From: Tateyamaria omphalii
Lineage (GTDB): Bacteria; Pseudomonadota; Alphaproteobacteria; Rhodobacterales; Rhodobacteraceae
Assembly (NCBI RefSeq): GCF_001969365.1
Contig: NZ_CP019312.1
Location: forward strand, 3,472,001 to 3,536,000
Reading direction: 5' to 3'
Length of the DNA: 64,000 nt
Below are positions 53,171 to 61,463 of the stretch, piece by piece. The notes beneath the pieces were generated by a model. The model ran no database searches. It was given only the letters and a program-made list of their open reading frames with translations, and was not told where the DNA came from. The translations under genes were made by a program, and so were the position numbers. Position 1 is the first letter of the stretch; every line of letters starts with the position of its first letter.

Positions 53171-54385
53171 ATGAGCGTCTCACCCCATGACAGCGGATAT
53201 TCCTGGTTGCGCCTGGGCGTGACCCTTTTGATTGCGATGGTGGCCAATGTGGGCATGTGGGCGATCATCGTGATCATGCCCGCGGTCGAGGCCGAATTCG
53301 GCGTCAGCCGTGCGGCGGCCAGCATGCCCTATACACTGACCATGATCGGGTTCGCCGTCGGCAATTTCGTGGTGGGACGGGCCGTGGATATCTGGGGTGT
53401 TTCGCGGGTTCTGGTTGCCTGCGCCGTGGCGATTGCCGCGGGCTACGGTCTTGCCATGCTAAGCGGGTCCATCCTCGCCCTGTCGGTGGCGCAGTTGCTT
53501 ATTGGCCTTGGCACCTCGGTCGGGTTCGGGCCGTTGATTGCGGACATCTCTCACTGGTTTCTGAATCGGCGCGGGATCGCGGTCGCGATTGCGGCCAGTG
53601 GCAACTACCTGTCAGGCGCCATCTGGCCGCTGCTGCTGGCCGGTATCCTTGAGGATCAGGGCTGGCGTGCCGCCTATGCCGTGCTGGCCATCACCACGCT
53701 GATTGTCGTGATCCCGTTGGCGCTGGCCCTGCGCCGCCAAGTGCCTGAGACTGCACATGAATTGGCGGAGGCGACGTCGAACGCGAACGCCGTGTCCGTC
53801 GGCCTTTCGCCTCGTGCCCTTGCATGGCTTTTGGGCCTTGCCGGGGTAGGGTGCTGCGTGGCGATGTCGATGCCGCAGGTCCACATCGTCAGCTATTGCG
53901 TTGACTTGGGCTATGGTCCTGCAGTGGGGGCCGAGATGCTGGCGCTGATGCTGCTGGGCGGGGTTGGGTCGCGGCTTGTCTCGGGGATACTTGCGGACCG
54001 GTTGGGGGGCGTGCGGACGCTGCTGCTGGGATCGGTTTTGCAGTGCATTGCCTTGCTATTGTACCTGCCGTCAGACGCCCTCGTTTCGCTCTATGTCGTG
54101 AGCCTGATCTTTGGTCTGAGCCAAGGGGGCATCGTGCCCAGCTATGCGATCATTGTGCGGGAATACATGCCCGCGCGAGAGGCGGGCGCGCGGGTCGGCT
54201 TTGTGATGATGGCGACCATCATGGGCATGGCGCTGGGCGGGTGGATGTCGGGGTGGATCTATGATGTCACCGGCAGCTACAGAATGGCGTTCTGGAACGG
54301 TGTCGCGTGGAACGGGCTGAACATCGCGATCATGGTGTGGCTGCTGATGCGGGCCCGTCCGCAACGGGCGCTGCAACCGGCCTGA
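53171..54385 (+). CDS. MFS transporter, monocarboxylate/oxalate-formate-type
   Basis: A 404-residue membrane protein with twelve predicted helices. Features: the first-half loop GRAVDIWGVSRVLVACAVAI and LIADISHWFLNRRGIAVAIA, plus a second-half RLVSGILADRLGGVRTLLLG. This pattern is shared by MFS proteins of the monocarboxylate/oxalate-formate branch. The start is uncertain: ATG 53171 (GGGGC before it) or ATG 53132. It borders the flagellar region but has no flagellar link. Substrate unknown. Confidence 0.85.
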   Translation: MSVSPHDSGYSWLRLGVTLLIAMVANVGMWAIIVIMPAVEAEFGVSRAAASMPYTLTMIGFAVGNFVVGRAVDIWGVSRVLVACAVAIAAGYGLAMLSGSILALSVAQLLIGLGTSVGFGPLIADISHWFLNRRGIAVAIAASGNYLSGAIWPLLLAGILEDQGWRAAYAVLAITTLIVVIPLALALRRQVPETAHELAEATSNANAVSVGLSPRALAWLLGLAGVGCCVAMSMPQVHIVSYCVDLGYGPAVGAEMLALMLLGGVGSRLVSGILADRLGGVRTLLLGSVLQCIALLLYLPSDALVSLYVVSLIFGLSQGGIVPSYAIIVREYMPAREAGARVGFVMMATIMGMALGGWMSGWIYDVTGSYRMAFWNGVAWNGLNIAIMVWLLMRARPQRALQPA

Positions 54386-54495
54386 GGGGAGCGTACGCGC
54401 AACGGCTGCACGTGCGGGCGACGGCTGATCCGCCAGACCCGCGTTAACGCCTTGCAAACAAGGGGGACGGGCGATGCACAAGGCGTACACATCGC

Positions 54496-54512
54496 GTGCA
54501 CAACCTGTGCAC
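54496..54512. promoter_or_regulatory. Perfect 7-3-7 inverted repeat
   Basis: GTGCACA-ACC-TGTGCAC, flanked on both sides by GATGCAC elements. It has operator-like symmetry but lies between the 3' ends of two convergent genes, so its role is unclear. Confidence 0.4.
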
Positions 54513-54610
54513 CGATGATGCACCAAATGACCCGGACGCCCATGGTTAACGGTGCGTGCGGTGCCAAAGGTTGATGAAGGGTTAAACGCTGCGACCGGGG
54601 CCAATCGTAA

Positions 54611-54629
54611 GGCGGACGTGTCGTCCGCC
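54611..54629. repeat. Dispersed palindrome family 2, copy C
   Basis: GGCGGACG-TGT-CGTCCGCC, preceded by CAATCGTAA. It differs from the copy at 11652 only in the loop and lies at the 3' end of trhO. Confidence 0.6.
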
Positions 54630-54633
54630 CGTG

Positions 54634-55557
54634 TCAGCCCTTGTCGGGGACCATGGGGCCGTTCAGGTGATCCTCGCCCCTTGCGCGGGCCAATTCGATC
54701 TGCTTTTGCCGCTCGCGAAAGCGCGCCTTGTCCTCGGCGCTGGTCTCATCCGCGCAGTGGTGGCAGCTGACGCCAGCCTCGTATTCCGGGCGCGCTTGAT
54801 CGGCGGGCAGGATCGGGCGGCGGCAGGCGTGGCAGAGCTGGTGCGGTCCGACCTCAAGCCCGTGGCCGACGCTGACCCGCCCGTCAAAGACAAAGCACTC
54901 GCCCTGCCATGTGCTGTCCTGCGCGGGCACCTCTTCGAGGTATTTCAGGATGCCGCCCTTGAGGTGGAACACGTCCTCGACCCCCTGACCAAGCAGGTAG
55001 TTGGTGGATTTTTCGCACCGGATGCCGCCGGTGCAGAACATCGCCACCTTTTTGTTGTGGAAGCGGTGCTTGTTTTCCTCCCACCACGCGGGAAACTCGC
55101 CAAAACTGCGGGTCGCAGGGTCGATGGCGCCGTCGAAGGTGCCGATGGCAACCTCGTAATCGTTGCGGGTGTCGATGACGGCGACATCCTCGCGCCCGAT
55201 CAGGTCGTTCCAGTCGGCAGGGTCGACATAGTGGCCCACGCGCGCCGCCGGATCGACGTCCGGTTGGCCCATGGTCACGATCTCGCGTTTCAAGCGGACC
55301 TTGAGCTTGCCAAAGGGGGCCGTGTCGCTGGTGCTTTCCTTCCACTCCAGATCGGCGCAGCCGGGCAGGGCGCGGATATGGGCAAGGGCGGCGTCGATGC
55401 CCGCGCGCGGGCCTGCGATGGTGCCGTTGATCCCCTCGGGCGCCAGCAGCAGCGTGCCCTTGACCCCTGCGTTGCAGCACAGTTTGGCCAGCGGCCCCTT
55501 GATCGCGGAGGGATCGTCGAAGCGCGTGAAGTGGTAAAGGGCGGCGATGGTGTACAT
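54634..55557 (-). CDS. trhO: tRNA uridine(34) hydroxylase TrhO (rhodanese family, YceA)
   Basis: A 307-residue enzyme that hydroxylates uridine 34 of certain tRNAs to 5-hydroxyuridine using oxygen. An N-terminal acylphosphatase-like part (YHFTRFDDPSAIKGPLAKLC, LAPEGINGTIAG) precedes a rhodanese domain with IDTRNDYEVAIGTFDGAIDP and the active Cys in MFCTGGIRCEKSTNYLL. A C-terminal Cys cluster (CHACRRPI, CHHC) may bind zinc. The ATG at 55557 fits the family. Divergent from pncA. Confidence 0.93.
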   Translation of the reverse strand: MYTIAALYHFTRFDDPSAIKGPLAKLCCNAGVKGTLLLAPEGINGTIAGPRAGIDAALAHIRALPGCADLEWKESTSDTAPFGKLKVRLKREIVTMGQPDVDPAARVGHYVDPADWNDLIGREDVAVIDTRNDYEVAIGTFDGAIDPATRSFGEFPAWWEENKHRFHNKKVAMFCTGGIRCEKSTNYLLGQGVEDVFHLKGGILKYLEEVPAQDSTWQGECFVFDGRVSVGHGLEVGPHQLCHACRRPILPADQARPEYEAGVSCHHCADETSAEDKARFRERQKQIELARARGEDHLNGPMVPDKG

Positions 55558-55640
55558 GGCCGCGAGATAGGCGATGGGTGTGCCCTTGCGCAAGGGGGCG
55601 GGCGGGTGCGACAAGGCACTGCACCACAGGAGACCAGCCC

Positions 55641-56237
55641 ATGACCCGCGCCCTGATCGTGATCGACGTCCAGAACGACTTTTGCCCCGGTGGTGCGCTG
55701 GCTGTGCCGGACGGGGATCGGATCGTGGCGGGTATCAATGGGCTGATGGATGACTTTGACGCCGTGGTGCTGACACAGGACTGGCACCCGGTGGGGCATT
55801 CATCGTTCGCATCTTCGCACAAGGGCAAGGGGCCTTACGAGATGATCGACATGTCCTATGGTCCGCAGGTGCTGTGGCCGGATCATTGCGTTCAGGGGAC
55901 GGGCGGCGCGGCGTTTCACGCCGATCTGAACGTGGACCGCGCCGATATGATCGTCCGCAAGGGCTACCGCCCCGCCATCGACAGCTATTCGGCGTTTTTC
56001 GAGAATGATCAGAAAACGCCGACGGGGCTTGAGGGGTATCTGCGCACGCGGGGCATCACCGACCTGACGATGGTGGGGCTGGCGACGGATTTCTGCGTGA
56101 ACTTTTCGGCCGTGGATGCGGCGAAGCTGGGGTTCCAAGTGGATGTGCGCATGGACCTGTGCCGGGCCATTGATCTGGATGGATCGCTGGCGGCGGCAAC
56201 GTCCGGCATGGCGGCGGCGGGTGTCAGACTGGCTTGA
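55641..56237 (+). CDS. pncA: Nicotinamidase PncA
   Basis: A 198-residue enzyme that hydrolyses nicotinamide to nicotinate. Catalytic and metal residues are visible: Asp in IDVQNDFCPGGALAVPDGD, the metal His pair in QDWHPVGHSSF, Lys in IVRKGYRPAIDSYSAF, and the nucleophilic Cys in GLATDFCVNFSAVDA. AGGAG precedes the ATG. Together with pncB downstream it forms a two-step NAD salvage unit. Confidence 0.96.
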   Translation: MTRALIVIDVQNDFCPGGALAVPDGDRIVAGINGLMDDFDAVVLTQDWHPVGHSSFASSHKGKGPYEMIDMSYGPQVLWPDHCVQGTGGAAFHADLNVDRADMIVRKGYRPAIDSYSAFFENDQKTPTGLEGYLRTRGITDLTMVGLATDFCVNFSAVDAAKLGFQVDVRMDLCRAIDLDGSLAAATSGMAAAGVRLA

Positions 56238-56309
56238 CTTTGGGGCCTGACTTGCCCCCAAGCGCCGGATTGGGGCACAACGGGCCACCGAAGCCAAGGA
56301 AACGCGCCC

Positions 56310-57602
56310 ATGGTCGACATCGCCACCCGTGTCTGGAACCACAAATGGAAGATTGACCCGATCGTGCGGTCGATGATCGACACGGATTTTTACAAGCTAC
56401 TCATGTGTCAGTCTGTGTTTCGGAACAAGCCGGACACGCAGGTGACCTTTTCCCTGATCAACCGGTCCCGTCATGTGCCGCTGGCCAAGTTGATCGACGA
56501 GGGGGAGTTGCGCGAGCAGTTGGATCACATCCGGTCGTTGAGTTTGCGCCGGGGTGAGAGCACCTGGATGCGCGGCAACACGTTCTATGGCAAGCGGCAG
56601 ATGTTCACGCCCGAGTTCATGGACTGGTTCGAGGCGCTGCGCCTGCCCGCCTATCACCTCGAGCGGCGCGAGGATCAGTATGAGTTGACGTTCGAAGGGT
56701 CATGGCCCGAGGTGATGCTGTGGGAAATTCCGGCCCTTGCCGTGCTGATGGAGCTGCGGGGCCGGGCCGTTCTGAACGAGATGGGCCGATTTGAGCTGCA
56801 GGTGCTTTACGCCCGCGCGATGACCAAGCTGTGGGAAAAGATCGAACGGCTGAAGGGCCATGACGGGCTGCGCGTGGCCGATTTCGGCACGCGGCGGCGG
56901 CACTCCTTCCTGTGGCAGGACTGGTGTGTTCAAGCCATGGGCGAGGGCTTGGGCGCGCAGTTTGCAGGCACGTCCAATTGCCTGATCGCCAAGAACCGCG
57001 ATCTGGAGGCCATTGGCACCAATGCCCATGAGTTGCCGATGGTGTATTCGGCGCTGGCGCAGACGGATGAGGCGTTGGCGCAGGCCCCCTATGACGTGCT
57101 GAGCGACTGGCACGATGAGCACGATGGCAATCTGCGCATCATCCTGCCCGACACCTACGGCACCGAAGGGTTTCTGGAGCGCGCCCCGGATTGGCTGGCG
57201 GGCTGGACGGGCATCCGCATCGACAGCGGTGATCCGGCGGCGGGGGCCGAGGTGGCGATCAAGTGGTGGCAGGCCCGCGGCGAGGATCCGCGGGAGAAGC
57301 TGGTGATTTTCTCGGACGGGTTGGATGCGGACAAGATTGTCGAGCTGCACCAGCAGTTTGCGAGCCGGGTCAAGGTGTCGTTCGGCTGGGGCACGATGCT
57401 GACCAACGACTTCAAGGGGCTGACGGAAGACGACCGGCTGGCGCCGTTTTCGCTGGTGTGCAAGGCGGTGTCGGCGAACGGGCGGCCCACGGTGAAGTTG
57501 TCGGACAACCCGAACAAGGCGATGGGGCCGGCGTCGGAGATTGAGCGCTATAAGAGGGTGTTTGGCGTGGGGGAGCAGGAGCGGATGGAGGTTGTGGTCT
57601 GA
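56310..57602 (+). CDS. pncB: Nicotinate phosphoribosyltransferase PncB
   Basis: A 430-residue enzyme that joins nicotinate to phosphoribosyl pyrophosphate with ATP use. Seen: RSMIDTDFYKLLMCQSVFR, the phosphorylated-His region FGTRRRHSFLWQDWCVQAMG, GTSNCLIAKNRDLEAIGT and IRIDSGDPAAGAEVAIKWW. AAGGA lies eight bases before the ATG. It follows pncA by 72 bp and is likely co-transcribed, using the nicotinate PncA makes. Confidence 0.96.
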   Translation: MVDIATRVWNHKWKIDPIVRSMIDTDFYKLLMCQSVFRNKPDTQVTFSLINRSRHVPLAKLIDEGELREQLDHIRSLSLRRGESTWMRGNTFYGKRQMFTPEFMDWFEALRLPAYHLERREDQYELTFEGSWPEVMLWEIPALAVLMELRGRAVLNEMGRFELQVLYARAMTKLWEKIERLKGHDGLRVADFGTRRRHSFLWQDWCVQAMGEGLGAQFAGTSNCLIAKNRDLEAIGTNAHELPMVYSALAQTDEALAQAPYDVLSDWHDEHDGNLRIILPDTYGTEGFLERAPDWLAGWTGIRIDSGDPAAGAEVAIKWWQARGEDPREKLVIFSDGLDADKIVELHQQFASRVKVSFGWGTMLTNDFKGLTEDDRLAPFSLVCKAVSANGRPTVKLSDNPNKAMGPASEIERYKRVFGVGEQERMEVVV

Positions 57603-57813
57603 CCGAACAGCGCGCGATGCCCTGTTTCGCTTGATGCGTGCTGGCGGGTTTGGTCACGGCGGCCATGTTCGTGTGATTTGGTGAAAGCGGCCCGACGGAC
57701 CGAGACGCGGCCCCGTGAATTGTATCACGAGAGCGAACAACGGCCCTAATATCGCCTTGATTGCCTGCGATACGGTCAACAATCAGGGGCTTTCGAAAGA
57801 AACGAGCAGACAT

Positions 57814-57993
57814 ATGACACGACTTGTTTTGGTAATTATTCTGGCTGGTACGACTTTTCTGACCGCCTGTGGCAGCGCGCCACAGGATGTGACACGCGGG
57901 CAAGGCGTGCCGTTCGGGTTTGTGCCGCTGACGCCCGACTATGACGGCGCGACATCGCAGCGCGCCGCGGTTGATCTGTTGTCGTTCAGCTGA
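57814..57993 (+). CDS. Small putative lipoprotein
   Basis: A 59-residue protein with a hydrophobic signal and lipobox L-T-A-C at residues 16-19, then about 40 residues ending TPDYDGATSQRAAVDLLSF. No known domain. The ribosome site is weak. The 211 bp before it contain no other gene. It could be an envelope lipoprotein; function unknown. Its stop lies 2 bp from the convergent arfB stop. Confidence 0.6.
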   Translation: MTRLVLVIILAGTTFLTACGSAPQDVTRGQGVPFGFVPLTPDYDGATSQRAAVDLLSFS

Positions 57994-57995
57994 GC

Positions 57996-58418
57996 CTAGT
58001 CGTCAGAGGCGATGCGCCCGCGCAGCGCCTTGACCGCGCCGCGCTCTTTCTTGGCCTTCAGACGGCGCTTTTTTGATCCAAGCGTGGGCTTGGTCGCGAT
58101 GCGGCGTTTGGGTTTGACCAGCGCCTTGCGGATCAGGTCGGCCAGACGCTGGCGCGCAATCTCGCGGTTGCGGGCCTGGCTGCGGGTTTCGTCGCATTGG
58201 ATGATCAGCGCACCTTCGGTCGTCCAGCGCCGTCCGGCGAGCCGTTTGAGCCGGGTTTTGACGGGTGGGGGCAGCGCAGGGGATCGCGCCGCTTCGAACC
58301 GCAACTCGACGGCTGTGGCCACCTTGTTCACATTCTGCCCGCCGGGACCGGAGGCGCGGACAAATTGTTCGCTCAGTTCCCAGTCTTCGATTGTTATGTC
58401 GTCATTGATGCGCAGCAT
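57996..58418 (-). CDS. arfB: Alternative ribosome-rescue factor ArfB (YaeJ)
   Basis: A 140-residue peptidyl-tRNA hydrolase that frees stalled ribosomes. The GGQ motif is in VRASGPGGQNVNKVATAVEL; the Lys/Arg-rich C-terminal tail (KPTLGSKKRRLKAKKERGAV) is the part that enters the empty mRNA channel. Length equals ArfB rather than a release factor. It lies 18 bp after the VOC gene. Confidence 0.94.
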   Translation of the reverse strand: MLRINDDITIEDWELSEQFVRASGPGGQNVNKVATAVELRFEAARSPALPPPVKTRLKRLAGRRWTTEGALIIQCDETRSQARNREIARQRLADLIRKALVKPKRRIATKPTLGSKKRRLKAKKERGAVKALRGRIASDD

Positions 58419-58436
58419 GGTCTTGTTTGTAGGGGT

Positions 58437-58793
58437 TTATGCGAGCCTGCCGGACACGCTGATTGAATTGCTGGCCGGGTCCTTGGCGTTGGCAAAGACG
58501 TAGCCGTCGGCCTTGTGCAGCGATCCGAAGTCCAGCCCGTTGGTGCGCGCGGTATCGCAAAACGTTTCTACGTCTTCAACGGCGAAGACCAGTTTGACCA
58601 GGACCTGGCCCTGTTTTCGGCCCTTGCCCATCGGGTGCAGCAACAGGGTGATGCCGGGCCCCGGTGGGCGCAGTTCGACGATCCGGTCGCCGTCCTCGAT
58701 ATGCGCAGTATAGCCGAAATGGTCGGCATAGAATTGGGTCATCTCCTCGACCTTCGAGGTGTAGAGCACGAGGCTGCTGAGCGGTGGTGACAT
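58437..58793 (-). CDS. VOC (glyoxalase/bleomycin-resistance) family protein
   Basis: A 118-residue single VOC module: SLVLYTSKVEEMTQFYADHF at the start, IVELRPPGPGITLLLHP in the middle and GYVFANAKDPASNSISVSG at the end, the last carrying the D-P-x-x-N-x-I/L pattern. Substrate not predictable. Likely co-transcribed with arfB. A strong leftward terminator stands 22 bp before its start, so it needs its own promoter or read-through. Confidence 0.85.
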   Translation of the reverse strand: MSPPLSSLVLYTSKVEEMTQFYADHFGYTAHIEDGDRIVELRPPGPGITLLLHPMGKGRKQGQVLVKLVFAVEDVETFCDTARTNGLDFGSLHKADGYVFANAKDPASNSISVSGRLA

Positions 58794-58812
58794 GCAATGC
58801 TTCTCTTGATCG

Positions 58813-58840
58813 AAAAAGGGCCACCCGGTGGGCGGCCCTT
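58813..58840 (-). terminator. Strong intrinsic terminator (leftward)
   Basis: On the minus strand AAGGGCCGCCC-ACC-GGGTGGCCCTT forms an 11-bp stem with one G-U pair, ending in five T. It ends a transcript coming from the right and lies just before the VOC gene, so the transcript it closes holds only the small open frame at 58914-58970. Confidence 0.85.
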
Positions 58841-58913
58841 CTCGAAATGTTTCGGAGGTTGTGCCGGTTAGATCAACCGACCAACTTGGCGGTCTGCGCC
58901 GCGCGGGGTTGCC

Positions 58914-58970
58914 CTAGCAGGCGACCTCCCAAGCTGTTCCGACACCTCTCTCCAATACCTTTCTCGACAC
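58914..58970 (-). CDS. 18-residue small open frame with an extreme ribosome-binding site; possible leader or small RNA
   Basis: On the minus strand AAGGAGGTGATCCAG ends at the first base of a GTG; it is complementary to the last 15 bases of the 16S anti-Shine-Dalgarno tail (CTGGATCACCTCCTT), with AAGGAGG seven bases from the GTG. The frame encodes MSRKVLERGVGTAWEVAC and stops. About 75 bases later the strong terminator follows. No amino-acid run typical of an attenuation leader is seen. It may be a translated micropeptide, or an RNA that engages ribosomes. A second frame through the same RNA lacks a usable start. Confidence 0.4.
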   Translation of the reverse strand: MSRKVLERGVGTAWEVAC

Positions 58971-59030
58971 TGGATCACCTCCTTCCGATTTGTTGAACTC
59001 GCTGTGATGGTGGCACAGTGCCCGCGAAAG

Positions 59031-59672
59031 TCAACGGATTTTCGCAGGCTCTGACACGCGGGCGGTGAACCAGCGGAACGGTGCCAACGCAATAAGCGCG
59101 AGGGTCAGTTTCACCATCCAGTCGGCCACGGCCAGCGACACCCAAAGCGGGACGGCGGGTCCGATGCCCAGAAGCGGCAGCACTTCGCCCGCCCAGGATA
59201 CGTCGTTGCCGGGTTCAAGCCAGATCAGGCTGGCGGAAAAGGCGATGGTGAAGAAGATGGCGGTGTCCACCGAACTGCCGATGACGGTCGACGCGAGCGG
59301 TGCCTTCCACCATGCCCCACGGCGCAAGGCCGAGAAGATGCCGACGTCGAGCAGTTGCGCGGTCAGGAAGGCGAGGCCGGAGCCGATGGCGATGCGGAAT
59401 GTCACGGCCGGATAGGTGAACCCGTCGCCCTGGATCATGATCTGCGTGCCCACGAGCGAGCAGAACACACCGACGATGAAGCCCACGAAGACGACCGTGC
59501 GTGCAGGACCCGCGCCGTAGACCCGGTTCATGATGTCGGTGACAAGGAAGGCGAGGGGATAGGTGAATGCCCCCCATGTCAGCCAGTTGCCGAACAGGAA
59601 CTGGACGAGGATGTTCGAGGCCACGACGATGGTGGCCATGGCAAGGATGCCGGGAAGGTGCGCGCGTGTCAT
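59031..59672 (-). CDS. yhhQ: Queuosine precursor transporter (VUT/YhhQ family)
   Basis: A 213-residue membrane protein with about six helices. VUT features: ATIVVASNILVQFLFGNWLT, GAFTYPLAFLVTDIMNRVYG and a later STVIGSSVDTAIFFTIAFSA. YhhQ imports 7-deazaguanine precursors of queuosine. The ATG at 59672 fits the family opening TRAHLPGILAM; an ATG at 59723 with AGGAG 13 bases upstream is the alternative. Last gene of a leftward set starting with the UMF1 transporter. Confidence 0.88.
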   Translation of the reverse strand: MTRAHLPGILAMATIVVASNILVQFLFGNWLTWGAFTYPLAFLVTDIMNRVYGAGPARTVVFVGFIVGVFCSLVGTQIMIQGDGFTYPAVTFRIAIGSGLAFLTAQLLDVGIFSALRRGAWWKAPLASTVIGSSVDTAIFFTIAFSASLIWLEPGNDVSWAGEVLPLLGIGPAVPLWVSLAVADWMVKLTLALIALAPFRWFTARVSEPAKIR

Positions 59673-59736
59673 ATCTGGTGCCCGTTTTTGCAAGGTTGCG
59701 GCGACTTGGCCCGGCGACATGCCGGACGCGCGTCTC

Positions 59737-60570
59737 CTAGTTGCAGGTGGCACCTTCTGCAAGCGTTTCCGTCAGGGCGTATTCGACCAATTCGGTGCGC
59801 TGGACGGCGAGGAAATTGTCGTCCGACACCATCGTCAGGCAGGTGGCGCCGCTGTCCGATTGCCAGATCGCGAGCCCTTCGAGGTTGTCGTGACGTCCGG
59901 CGGATGTTTTGAGAAGTGTCTCGGCCCCGGCCCCGGGCGTGTTGGGGTCCATGCGGCGGATGCGGCTGCGAAAGCCCAGTGGTGTGAATGCGCGTTCGAG
60001 GATGTAGAGCAGGCCGTCGGGCCCGATGTCAGCGCCCGCGGGCAGGAACGGTCCGGTGCGCGGCAATGTTGCGAGGATGTCCCAGGCCCCGCCCCGGTAT
60101 CTGTAGATGGGAAAGGGCCGCTCGGTACCGCCGGAGCGTTCGGGCAGGGTATAGAGTGTGCCGTTGGCATCCGCTGCCAGCGCTTCGAGGGAGCCGTTGC
60201 GGGCGTAGGTCGCAAAATCCGGATGCGATGGCACCTGCGTACCGTCACCGGCTGAGATGCGTCCGGGGTCTTCGTAGCTGAAGAACAGGGTGTCGTCCGT
60301 TCGGGCGAGCCCCTCGCTGTCGCGGTCCGGGTGCGGTTGGGGGGTGGTGCCGATCTGGACCGTCATCGCAGCCCGGTCGAGCGCCAGTGTGAACAGTGGG
60401 CCGCGATCCGACAGCACGATTGCCCTGTCGCCGCTGTCCATTTCGATCGCTGACAGCCCCCCGAAATCCGCGCGATCCGACACCAGTGTCCAGCTGCGAA
60501 CAAAGGTCAGCGGATCGGCGGTTGCCGTGGTGACGGTCAGGATTAGCGCGAGGCCAGAACGCCAGAGCAT
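59737..60570 (-). CDS. Phytase-like esterase domain protein (secreted)
   Basis: A 277-residue exported protein: signal peptide about 1-18 (ending T-A-T-A), then a beta-propeller-like 'esterase-like activity of phytase' domain with DRADFGGLSAIEMDSGDRAI, VLSDRG, DRDSEGLARTDDTLFFSYED, SLEALAADANGTLYTLPERS and NLEGLAIWQ. Enzymatic activity is not certain for this family. The start overlaps the mepA end by 28 bp. Confidence 0.85.
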   Translation of the reverse strand: MLWRSGLALILTVTTATADPLTFVRSWTLVSDRADFGGLSAIEMDSGDRAIVLSDRGPLFTLALDRAAMTVQIGTTPQPHPDRDSEGLARTDDTLFFSYEDPGRISAGDGTQVPSHPDFATYARNGSLEALAADANGTLYTLPERSGGTERPFPIYRYRGGAWDILATLPRTGPFLPAGADIGPDGLLYILERAFTPLGFRSRIRRMDPNTPGAGAETLLKTSAGRHDNLEGLAIWQSDSGATCLTMVSDDNFLAVQRTELVEYALTETLAEGATCN

Positions 60571-61463
60571 TGTTGCGGCAGGTCTCCGACCTTGAGTTCG
60601 CGGCGGGGTCGGGGTGCGGGCGCGTTCGGATCGGGCGGTGGTGGGTTGAGGATGTTGTTCACCCATTGTTGCGCATCGGCGCAGCCGTCGCCGGGGGGCG
60701 GGGCGGCTTGGTCCACGCAGCCGCGTGCGCCGCGCGGGCAGTTGAGGCGGACGTGGAAGTGGTAATGGTGTCCCCACCAGGGCCGGACCTTGCGCAACCA
60801 CGACCGGTCGCCGGTTTCGTCCTGGCACATCTGCACCTTGGCGCCGGGGAAGACAAAGATGCGCGCGGTGCGGCTGTCGCTGGCGGCGGCCTTGATGATC
60901 TCGTGATGGGCGCGGGTCCAGTTGCCGTTGACATAGGCGCCCGAGGCGCGCCGGGTCGAGATCGAGCTGATGTTTTCCCGTTCAGCGGCGCTGAGCGTGA
61001 GGTTGCGGGCGGGCAGCATCCAGATGTCAGCATCGAGCCCGATCTGGTGGCTGCGGTGACCCGTCAGCATCGGCCCGCCGCGCGGCTGGCTCAAGTCGCC
61101 GACATAGAGGCCTGACCAGCCGGGTTGCTTGGCCGCCTCGCGGCTCAGGTCCTGCACATAGTCCACCAGTTCGGGGTGGCCCCAGTTGCGGTTGCGGCTG
61201 AGCCGCATCGCCTGCCAGGTGGGTCCGGTTTCGGCCAGCTGCACACCGCCCGCCAGACACCCGCGCGAGTATCCGCCCAAGGCGGCGGCGTCTTGGGCGG
61301 AGGCCCGTCTTTTGGCGCCAAACTGGCCCTTGGCGATGTTCTGCAACGTGGCCGGATCGACGTCAGGCGTGGGCGCGCCCGAGATGTCGGTGCCGGCGCC
61401 GCTGGTGCAGGCACACAGCAGCAAGGCGGCGATCAGGGTACAGGAACGGCGGATGTTGACCAT
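60543..61463 (-). CDS. mepA: Penicillin-insensitive murein endopeptidase MepA
   Basis: A 306-residue lipoprotein (lipobox L-C-A-C near residue 19) of the M74 family that cuts D-Ala-meso-Dap cross-links. Zinc-binding segments: GGPMLTGHRSHQIGLDADIW and WWGHHYHFHVRLNCP. AAGGAG lies before the ATG. It overlaps the end of the UMF1 transporter gene by 31 bp and the next gene by 28 bp. The C-terminal tail is Pro-rich. Confidence 0.93.
   Translation of the reverse strand: MVNIRRSCTLIAALLLCACTSGAGTDISGAPTPDVDPATLQNIAKGQFGAKRRASAQDAAALGGYSRGCLAGGVQLAETGPTWQAMRLSRNRNWGHPELVDYVQDLSREAAKQPGWSGLYVGDLSQPRGGPMLTGHRSHQIGLDADIWMLPARNLTLSAAERENISSISTRRASGAYVNGNWTRAHHEIIKAAASDSRTARIFVFPGAKVQMCQDETGDRSWLRKVRPWWGHHYHFHVRLNCPRGARGCVDQAAPPPGDGCADAQQWVNNILNPPPPDPNAPAPRPRRELKVGDLPQQCSGVLASR

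Larger units (their letters stand above)
54386..54633. other. Structured gene-free spacer between convergent genes
   Basis: These 248 bp contain no plausible gene. They hold three TTAAC/TTAAA elements (about 54445, 54546 and 54582, the last with TTGA-N7-TTAA spacing), four TGCAC copies within about 50 bp, a perfect dyad at 54496-54512 and a family-2 palindrome at 54611-54629. Confidence 0.45.

Noticed and set aside
54386..54633. Replication origin, because of TTAAC elements
   Set aside because: No DnaA-box cluster (TTATCCACA-like), no A+T-rich unwinding region and no origin-linked genes are near.
58970..58984. Fragment of a 16S rRNA gene
   Set aside because: Only the last 15 bases of 16S match; flanking sequence is unrelated. 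As the reverse strand it makes sense as a ribosome-binding site.
58868..59092. 74-codon frame through the small transcript region
   Set aside because: It starts inside the yhhQ 3' end and would need to read through the extended ribosome site; the GTG frame with ideal spacing fits better.
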